Origin: Sinomicrobium soli
GTDB lineage: Bacteria; Bacteroidota; Bacteroidia; Flavobacteriales; Flavobacteriaceae
NCBI RefSeq assembly: GCF_003285545.1
Contig: NZ_QLNV01000010.1
Location: 1-64,000 of the forward strand
DNA length: 64,000 bases
Direction: 5' to 3'
The notes below the pieces were generated by a model. It saw only the letters and a list, made by a program, of their open reading frames with translations. It did not search any database and was not told the origin of the DNA. Positions 54,757 through 62,038 of the stretch are shown piece by piece. Numbering within the stretch: position 1 is the first letter of the stretch; each line of letters begins with the position of its first letter. Made by a program: the position numbers and the translations under genes.

Positions 54757-55203
54757 CTAATCGTGTTTTCCGTCGTCAAACACTTCGATGGTCACCTCTT
54801 TCTCGATGAGGTCGGTAAATTTACCGTTATAACGGGTAGCCCTTACCAGGTGATTGTCTATCCAGTGATAATTTCCTCCGCGCGGTTTTCCCATCAGGAG
54901 ACCGTGGTATTTAAACCCATGCCTGTCGAGCCACTCTTCGGTCACCTCCCTGTGGTCTTCCGTGCGGGAAGTAAAGAAAGTGATCACATGACCTTCTTCA
55001 TACCATTTGTTCAGGGTGTCCAATGCATCCGGGAACGGCTCACAGGTAGCCATGCGTTCCGGCTCTTCATTAGGAACATCCTCGGTGACGGTACCGTCGA
55101 TGTCGATCAGATAATTCTTGATCCCCCCCGGCAATACCGGGCTTACATGTTCTCCTCCTTCTACCTTGTCATGTAACAGTCTTTCTACGTCTTCCTTTTT
55201 CAT
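54757..55203 (-). CDS. HAD-like hydrolase, small
   Basis: 148 residues. HAD motif I is DIDGTVTED (Asp 34 and 36); motif II is FFTSRTEDHREVT; a Lys follows in LMGKPRGG, and WIDNHLV supplies the acidic motif. This is a complete minimal HAD fold without cap, of the type acting on small phosphorylated metabolites. Database names for relatives vary, and I cannot assign a substrate. It sits between the two Fe-S genes with 50 bases on one side and about 150 with an ACTACGAACTA-type repeat on the other. Confidence 0.78.
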   Translation of the reverse strand: MKKEDVERLLHDKVEGGEHVSPVLPGGIKNYLIDIDGTVTEDVPNEEPERMATCEPFPDALDTLNKWYEEGHVITFFTSRTEDHREVTEEWLDRHGFKYHGLLMGKPRGGNYHWIDNHLVRATRYNGKFTDLIEKEVTIEVFDDGKHD

Positions 55204-55204
55204 T

Positions 55205-55241
55205 TAGTTTATTAGTTTGTAGTTCTTAGTTGTTAGTTGCA
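55205..55241. repeat. TAGTTTGTAGTTCTTAGTTG-type repeat
   Basis: Reverse complement relative of the 1172-1211 repeat, in the gap between the HAD and membrane Fe-S genes. Confidence 0.5.
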
Positions 55242-55357
55242 GGTTTAAGTGCTTCCGACTTCCTGCCATTTCGCATTTGCAAACTAACGATAATTTCTGT
55301 GTCTCTACCCCTTCGGGAATTGATTTTCGGATTGGTTATACGTCTGTTCTTTGTCTG

Positions 55358-56668
55358 TTATTCATTTTTCCAGTTGAGCCTGTCCATCTGGTTATAGGGC
55401 CAGGGCGCACCGTTGTTTTCTATATTGGTCATCATATTGTTCAGTTCTGCCGGGGCTGCCGACTGTTCCATGACCAGGTACCGTCTCATATCCAGTATGA
55501 TCGACAGCGGATTGATACTCACCGGGCAGGCTTCCACACAGGCATTACACGAGGTACATGCCCAAAGCTCTTCCCTGGTGATATAATCGTCCAGCAAGGA
55601 CTTGTTATCTGCTACAAAAGTACCATTATTATCTATATTTTTACCTACTTCCTCAAGCCGGTCCCTGGTATCCATCATAATTTTTCTCGGGGACAGCTTT
55701 TTTCCGGTCTGATTGGCCGGGCATTCGCTGGTACAGCGTCCGCACTCGGTGCAGGTATAGGCACTGAGCAACTGCACCCAGTTGAGATCGGACACATCGG
55801 AGGCCCCGAATTTTTCCGGCATTTCTCCCTGTTCTCCTTCGGCGCCGGCGGGGGCAGCAAAAGGGTCGGCATTGGGGTCCATCATGAGTTTTACCTCTTT
55901 GGTAACCGCTTCCAGGTTGTCCATCTGTCCTTTCGGTGCAAGACCGGCAAAATAGGTATTCGGAAATGCGAGAATGATATGAAGGTGTTTGGAATAATAC
56001 AGGTAATTGAGAAAGACCAGGATGCCCACAATGTGCAACCACCAAGCCGTACGTTCTATAAGGTGCAATGTCGCCTCCGGCAATCCGCCGAACCAGGGTG
56101 CGATGATTCCGCTTATAACATTTCCTCGCCCCATCTGCTGAAAGGGTACATCGGTAGCGTTCATGACCAGGAACAACACCATAAGCACCATTTCGAAATA
56201 CAGGATCAGGTTCCCGTCATTCTTCGGCCAGCCCTTCATTTCCGGTTTCCGGAAACGCTGCAGGCGAATAATGTTTCTCCGTATCCAGAATACGATGACA
56301 GACACCAATACCAGAAAGGCGAGTATTTCGAAGGTCCCGATCAGTACTGTGTAAAAACCGCCGAGGGAGGAAAATACACGATGTGTCCCCAGAAGTCCGT
56401 CGATAATGATTTCCAGCACCTCCAGGTTGATAACAATAAACCCCAGGTAGACCATGATATGCAGTATTCCCGCCACCGGCCGCACCACCATTTTCTGCTG
56501 CCCCAATGCGATACGGGCCATATTGGCCAGGCGCTCCCGCCTGTGGTCTGACCTGTCTACTGGCTTTCCCGTCCGGATATTACGAACAAGCTTCCTTACG
56601 TTGCGCACAAAAAAGCCTATGCCCAGCACAAGCACTATCGCAAAAACTATATTGGGAATAAAAGCCAT
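55358..56668 (-). CDS. Membrane Fe-S oxidoreductase, HdrC/NarI-like
   Basis: 436 residues. The N-terminal 250 residues contain about five membrane helices with His residues suited to haem binding (GILHIMVYLGF, AWWLHIVGILVF), as in NarI-type cytochromes. Two ferredoxin 4Fe-4S motifs follow: CTECGRCTSECP (about 304) and CTSCNACVEACP (about 369). Together with the HdrB-like gene downstream it probably forms a quinone-linked electron-transfer complex. The upstream neighbour is the MlaD-like gene, 44 bases away, an order I know from other flavobacteria. Confidence 0.87.
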   Translation of the reverse strand: MAFIPNIVFAIVLVLGIGFFVRNVRKLVRNIRTGKPVDRSDHRRERLANMARIALGQQKMVVRPVAGILHIMVYLGFIVINLEVLEIIIDGLLGTHRVFSSLGGFYTVLIGTFEILAFLVLVSVIVFWIRRNIIRLQRFRKPEMKGWPKNDGNLILYFEMVLMVLFLVMNATDVPFQQMGRGNVISGIIAPWFGGLPEATLHLIERTAWWLHIVGILVFLNYLYYSKHLHIILAFPNTYFAGLAPKGQMDNLEAVTKEVKLMMDPNADPFAAPAGAEGEQGEMPEKFGASDVSDLNWVQLLSAYTCTECGRCTSECPANQTGKKLSPRKIMMDTRDRLEEVGKNIDNNGTFVADNKSLLDDYITREELWACTSCNACVEACPVSINPLSIILDMRRYLVMEQSAAPAELNNMMTNIENNGAPWPYNQMDRLNWKNE

Positions 56669-56712
56669 AATATCGGTTTAATTAAACTCGTTTACAGACC
56701 ATATAAGCTGTC

Positions 56713-57678
56713 TTAAGGCTGTTCCTGATCTTCTTCCTGATTTTCAGCCGGATCATATGGCTTCGGGCGCTTTCCGAAAAGGGAAAAATGCACATACCTT
56801 TTGGGATTGAGCTTCATATCCTGAAGTAACTGCTCCAGCTGCAGGGAAGCCCCCGAAAGGTTGTCGTACAGTGCTTCGTCTTTCAGCAGTTTTCCGACAG
56901 ATCCTTCACCGCGATCTATTTTGGCCATAACATTTTTAAAACCGCTTACGGTTTGCTGAAGCTCCTCCATGGTCTGTGCCAGGTCGGCTTCGGCCAGCGT
57001 TCCGCTAACCTCTTTCAGGTTACCGGTAAGCCCTTCTATATTATCTATGGAATTTCCCAGTTTCTGCCTGTTGTCCCTTAATAATGCATTCAGGGTTACG
57101 GAACTGCTTTTAAAATTATCGGTAATCTCCTTCAGGTTTCCGATACTCGCTCTCAGGTTCTGCCGGGTATCATCATTAAGCACGGTATTTACGGCGGCCA
57201 GCAGCGAGTCTGCACTTTCCAGCATGCTTCCCAGCTGCGCCTGCAGGGGAGTAAGCTTCTGGGTGACCAGCTCCGTGATACCCGGGCGGATAGACGACGG
57301 TAATGTATCTCCCGATACCGATACGGGGCTGCCGTCAAAAACAGGAACGATCTGCAATCCCTTTCCCCCTATAATCCCGGTATCGTAGAGCACTGCCTTA
57401 CTGCTCCGGGTAAACTCAAAATCGTTTTCCACGGAAAAGGTAACGATCAGTTTTCCCCGCTCGTCCAGAAACCTTATATCCATGACCTTCCCCACCGGAA
57501 AGCCATTGATACTGACCGACGTGCCCGCAGCCAGCCCTCCTACATTATCATATACGGCATAGTAGGTGCGGTAGGACTTGAATATGGGATTGGACTTCAG
57601 GAAACTGAATCCCATTATAAACAGGAGTATACCCCCCAATACTATAATGGCCGTCTTAATTTCTTTTGATAGCTTCAA
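56713..57678 (-). CDS. MlaD/MCE family lipid transport protein
   Basis: 321 residues. One N-terminal membrane anchor (IKTAIIVLGGILLFIMGFSF) and an MCE domain (about 35-110) with YAVYDNVGGLAAGTSVSING and PVGKV. A long helical C-terminal part with heptad character (about 140-285) follows. MCE proteins form hexameric channels that pass phospholipids between membranes; partner ATPase and permease genes are not adjacent. It is the first gene of the minus-strand run to bshA. The 5' leader holds a 7-bp inverted repeat. Confidence 0.88.
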   Translation of the reverse strand: MKLSKEIKTAIIVLGGILLFIMGFSFLKSNPIFKSYRTYYAVYDNVGGLAAGTSVSINGFPVGKVMDIRFLDERGKLIVTFSVENDFEFTRSSKAVLYDTGIIGGKGLQIVPVFDGSPVSVSGDTLPSSIRPGITELVTQKLTPLQAQLGSMLESADSLLAAVNTVLNDDTRQNLRASIGNLKEITDNFKSSSVTLNALLRDNRQKLGNSIDNIEGLTGNLKEVSGTLAEADLAQTMEELQQTVSGFKNVMAKIDRGEGSVGKLLKDEALYDNLSGASLQLEQLLQDMKLNPKRYVHFSLFGKRPKPYDPAENQEEDQEQP

Positions 57679-57680
57679 AT

Positions 57681-57711
57681 GTTCTCACTTTTGGTATTGA
57701 GAACAAATTTA
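57681..57711 (-). promoter_or_regulatory. -7 box and inverted repeat before the MlaD gene
   Basis: TAAATTTG on the minus strand (plus 57704-57711) matches TAnnTTTG. Immediately downstream, GTTCTCA and TGAGAAC (57681-57687 and 57698-57704) form an inverted repeat that fills the short leader up to the start codon at 57678. Confidence 0.4.
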
Positions 57712-57766
57712 GGAATAATTTTGGTTATTAGGTTACCCTGACCGGGTTATTGGCAAACCTGTAACC

Positions 57767-60147
57767 TCAAGGACGCAGGAGCCTTATCCCGTATACCGGC
57801 CCGGCCGTGGTACGGTCTTTAGCCACGAATTTCACCGTTATCCGGCCTCCCGTACTTTTTTCCAGAACAGTATCCGGTATCCGGTAGTCCTCGTGATAGA
57901 TCACATCTCCTTTCCCACCCTGAAGGGAAACGTCTTTCAGCAGCTCTCCGTTGACCAGGATACCGAAGTGGCGGTTCTTATCTCCTCCGTAATATTCCAC
58001 ACGCAATACCTTGCCCTGCTTCCCGGTATTGTTCAGGTCATAGGAAAACCATGATTCCGACTGTCTCCAGAACATTCCTTTATTCATTCCCGAAGATGTT
58101 TGCTCTCCACGGTAGTTGTGTTCGGTTTCCGGCTGCTGCTCCCCGGGAGCCACCTGGTCGACCGTCCTGGCCTCGAGTTCCAGTTTCTCCTTTTCCCTCT
58201 TCCGTACAGTGCGAAGTTTTTCCTCCAGTCCTTCTCTCTCTTCCACAGGCCAGTACACCATATAGCGGGCATCGTATATGGTATAAAAAGGCACCAGTTC
58301 CAGGTTTTTGTATTTCTGCGGATAAATCACGGAGGAGGCCTTGAAAGTCATGGGTTTTCCCGTTACCGCCCGTACGGCATCTTCAGGATGCTCTCCCGGC
58401 TGTGCGAGGATCATGGGGGCCTCGTCCAGGGGATAACTTTTTCCTTGTGCCACGTGCCCCATACGGCTGTCATCGGCATAAAGGCCAAACAGGCCGGTCG
58501 TGTATCGGTGACAGCTCCCAGGACAACGGGGCCATGTACAAAAGACACCCATTGGTCCGTACCGGTTGTTTCCGCATGGAGATACTCTGCCGTAGTATGC
58601 ATGGGAAAACGCAGTACCACCTTGTCGCCATTTCTCCATTTCCGGGTTATCCGGATATAGGAGGACTCCGTTTTATCCGCATGATATCGTCTATCGTTGA
58701 CATATACCTCAAACTTTCCTTCCTTCACCCATCCCGGGCGCCTTACAACCACCGAAAAACGTGAACTCCTGTCCAGGGAAAGCGTCAGTTTTGTATGCTC
58801 CTCATCCGGAAAACCCGTTTCCTGGGTGAGCACCATTCCCTTTTCTTTCCATTCCAGCGATGAAGGAACGAACAGGTTTACATAGAGGTCATTACCCCGG
58901 CGGGCATAGATCAGCTCCCCGTATTTCCCGTGATTTTCCAGCCCGGAACCCACACAACACCAGAATCCCTGTCCGGGTCGGGAATATACCCTGTAATGCC
59001 GGGGGCGCATGGGCGTAAAGTATACAAACCCACCCGAAGGATGCTGTGAAGAGAGAATGTGGTTGTACATGGCCCTCTCGTAAAAATCCATATACCTGCC
59101 TTCGGGCTTTGACAAAAAAAGCATTTGGGTGAGCCGGAGCATGTTATAGGTATTACAGGTCTCGGGCCCCTGCCTGGAGGTCACCATCCCTGAAAAATCA
59201 TCATCAGGGTGAAAATGTTCCCTGACACTGTTCCCCCCGATGGATACCGACCGGCGGTTTACCACCTCATTCCAGAAGAAATCCGACGCCCGGTTCCAGT
59301 CTGTATTATGCTCCAGGTCAGCGATCCGTTTATACCCTATCACTTTCGGGATCTGGGTATTGGCGTGCAGGCCGGTAAGTTCGTCCCGGCCGTGCAGCAG
59401 GGGATCGAGGATCTTCCGGTGTGAGAACCGCCTGGCGAGATCCAGGTATTTTTCACTGCCTGTGATCGCATAGACATCGGCAAACACCTCGTTCATTCCA
59501 CCGTGTTCGCTCACCAGCATTTCCTGTATCTGTTCATCCGACAAGGCAGAAGTAACCTCCAGCACCCAGTCCGATAACTTTACCAGCACAGTCTTTGCTT
59601 CCTTATTTCCCGCAACAAGCCAGGCATCTCTCAGGCCGGCAAACAACTTGTGTATATTGTAAAGCGGCACCCATTTGTCGTTCAGTGAAAACGTGGAAGC
59701 CCTGATATCTCCGGCAGCGATCTCCGCCCACATCTCCCTTCCGCCCGGAATCCCGCCGGTATAACCGTTACCATTGGCTTCCTGGCATGCTGCCAGCACC
59801 GATACCATATAAGAAAGCCGGTTAACAAGTGCTTCATTTCCCGTAGCGGCATACATCAACGCCAGGGCAGAGAGGTAATGCCCTCCTATATGACCGTCAA
59901 GGCCCGAACTCTCCCAGTTGCCATACGCTTCTGCCCGGGGTTCCAGTCCTGCCTCCTTCACATAGGGAGCCAGCAACCTGTCGGGGTCCAGGGCAAGGAT
60001 ATACTCCATATCCGTTTGCTGGGCCTCATAGAAAGGCCCTCCGCCAAGCCTTACTGCCGACAGCGAAAACGGTTCAAGCGACTGCCCGTATACCGAAAAC
60101 AGGTTTGCCATGACAATCCCAAAAAAAACAAAATACCGCTGTATCAT
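57767..60147 (-). pseudogene. GH127 family glycosidase gene, frameshifted
   Basis: Two overlapping frames together make one GH127-type protein (beta-L-arabinofuranosidase family) of about 790 residues. Frame 1 runs from the signal peptide at 60147 through DGHIGGHYLSALALMYAATG, NDKWVPLYNIHKLFAGLRD, SRQGPETCNTYNMLRL and GQGFWCCVGSGLENHGKYGE to GPVVLGAVTDT. Frame 2 resumes at TGLFGLYADDSRMGH and continues to the end with a C-terminal domain of the DUF6805 type. The break is at about 58501-58504, in GATACACGACC. Removing one AC dinucleotide restores GAVTDTTGLFGLYADD. Either a true slippage mutation or a sequencing error. Confidence 0.82.
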
Positions 60148-60406
60148 CTTATACTTTTTTATAAGTTCCGGAAAATCGCCCCCTCTCTCTTTCCGACATG
60201 CCTGTCAGGACCGGGAAAGCAATGACAACGGGTTAAAAATAGATAAAACCAGGTGCTTTTACAAATTAAATGTAGTTTTTACACTAAATTAATGCCGCAA
60301 ATGCTTTTCCAAACTTTTTCGGATCGTACATTTATAATTATGCTTTCCGGAAATCAAGTCATAAAACCGGGAAAAAGACTTTCCCGCTGCGCAAACCATC
60401 TATAGG

Positions 60407-61171
60407 TCAGTCCGCTATAATTACATTAATGTCCCTTCCTTCCAGGTCTTTTACCACTGCCGGCGGCACATGGGCATCAGTTACAATATAGTGTACCTGT
60501 TCGAGGCCACAAACCTTTCCCAGTCCCCTTTTCCCGAATTTTGAACTGTCGGCCAGTACTACCAGTACCTGGGCAGATTCTATCATTTTTTTATTGAGGG
60601 AAGCTTCTGCCAGGTTTGTAATGGACAAGCCGAAATCCAGGTCAATGCCGTCTACCCCGAGAAATAAAATTCCGGAGGATATCTCCTCCAGGGTATTCTC
60701 TGCGGTTCTCCCCGCTACGGATGAAGAATTGGGCCTGATGGTACCCCCTAACTGCACGATCTCTATGTTAGGCCTGCTACACAAGGCCAGGGTTACTTTC
60801 ACTGCCGGGGTTATTACTGTCATCTGTCGTAAAGGATGCAGCATATTGGCAAAGGTGTAAACCGTAGTGCCGGAACCCACGATCACAGAATCACTTTCCT
60901 TTATAAGGCCCAATGCTGCCTTTCCGATTTTCTGCTTTGCTTCCGCATTAATCTGTTCCTTCTCGTCGATGGTACGTTCGTTCATATACGGATTACTGCT
61001 GGAAGCCCCTCCGTGGGTCCGGAACAACAATTTTTTATCTTCAAGCAGCTTCAGATCCTTCCGGATCGTAACACCGGAAACATTGAGCCATTCTATCAGA
61101 TCATTTATTTTGACCCGCCCCTCCTCCTTGAGTTTCTGAAGGATCATCTCATGCCTGTCAGTGATATCCAT
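60407..61171 (-). CDS. DeoR/GlpR family transcriptional repressor
   Basis: 254 residues. N-terminal DeoR helix-turn-helix (about 6-57: RHEMILQKLKEEGRVKINDL, VSGVTIRKDLKLLE, RTHGGA). The C-terminal sensor domain of the phosphosugar-isomerase fold includes IVGSGTTVYTFANML and FLGVDGIDLDFGLSI. Such repressors respond to a phosphorylated sugar. It diverges from the phosphoesterase remnant and second susC gene and lies upstream of the GH127 pseudogene on the same strand, so it may control this sugar region. The effector is unknown. Confidence 0.9.
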   Translation of the reverse strand: MDITDRHEMILQKLKEEGRVKINDLIEWLNVSGVTIRKDLKLLEDKKLLFRTHGGASSSNPYMNERTIDEKEQINAEAKQKIGKAALGLIKESDSVIVGSGTTVYTFANMLHPLRQMTVITPAVKVTLALCSRPNIEIVQLGGTIRPNSSSVAGRTAENTLEEISSGILFLGVDGIDLDFGLSITNLAEASLNKKMIESAQVLVVLADSSKFGKRGLGKVCGLEQVHYIVTDAHVPPAVVKDLEGRDINVIIAD

Positions 61172-61491
61172 ACTTTTATCTTTATTTTTTTTGATTTAAT
61201 ATAAAATTAACAATCCCTTCAAAAAGTTTCAAAACACACAGAACCCTAACGTAAAGTTAACACTCAACTTCCTGTACACAGCAAAGAAAACAATTTATTT
61301 ACTTTCGAAACCCTTTTGTTAAAGTTAAATTTAATTAAAAATTAGGGATTTTAAACTTTCATTATATTAAATTATGTTTCTTTTAATTTTATTTCTTTAA
61401 TTTGTTATCGAAACAAGACAAAGATAGTTGTCCTTTTTAAAACCGTAAAAAATAGCATATCGTCAAAAAAATAAAACCAAAACACAGTATT
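61172..61491. other. AT-rich divergent intergenic region
   Basis: 320 very AT-rich bases between the DeoR gene and the phosphoesterase remnant. TAAAGTTAA occurs in direct repeat at 61252-61260 and 61320-61328, a possible regulator site. No gene or clear promoter of the TTTG/TAnnTTTG type was found. Confidence 0.4.
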
Positions 61492-61950
61492 ATGAAAATC
61501 ACACCACCTATTTTAAGATCTGCTGAAAAAAAATTCTTTTGGCTCATCCTTGTCCAGGCAATAGTTTTTACGGCTGCCCGTACTGATTCGGAAGGTACCG
61601 ATATCCGCCGGGACAAAGACTCTGTAACGGCCGAAACAGAGATAGACACCTCTGCAGTAAACCTGGAAAGCTCCAGCTTTTTCCAAATTGCCGTACTGCC
61701 CGACACCCGGTATTGCACCGATCTCAAGCACGGTGGAACCACGGAGATGTTCGAACAGCAAATCGCCTGGATAGAAAACGACCGTAACGGTGGGAACGGA
61801 CTTATGAGGATCATGAAAATAGATCTGGACAATGAAACCCCGAGTGTACGCACCTTTGCGCCCAGGACAGGAGCCAATATTCTCGAAGAAAATGAAGACA
61901 GCATGTTTACCGGGCCCCTGTACCAACAAAAATCATACACATTCCTGTGA
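61492..61950 (+). pseudogene. Metallophosphoesterase remnant with internal deletion
   Basis: An in-frame 152-residue ORF whose two ends look like the start and end of a calcineurin-type phosphoesterase of several hundred residues. Residues about 63-97 (FFQIAVLPDTRYCTDLKHGG then TTEMFEQQIAWIEND) are the usual N-terminal strand and helix. From about 99, NGGNGLMRIMKIDLDNETPS and DSMFTGPLY match the usual C-terminal end. The central metal-binding core (GNHD and GH-type motifs) is missing. The junction lies near 61781-61800. Whether the short product is made is unknown. Its neighbour downstream is the second susC gene. Confidence 0.65.
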
Positions 61951-62038
61951 AAATCAATTCCATACCCTCAGACAAGCATTTTGAACCTCACTTAGTAAGT
62001 AAACCAAAAACCGAAATACGACTCATAAAACCAGCACT

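Noticed and set aside
55277-56551. 424-codon open frame on the plus strand
   Set aside because: Antisense shadow of the membrane Fe-S protein gene; rich in His/Gln/Pro with no domain.
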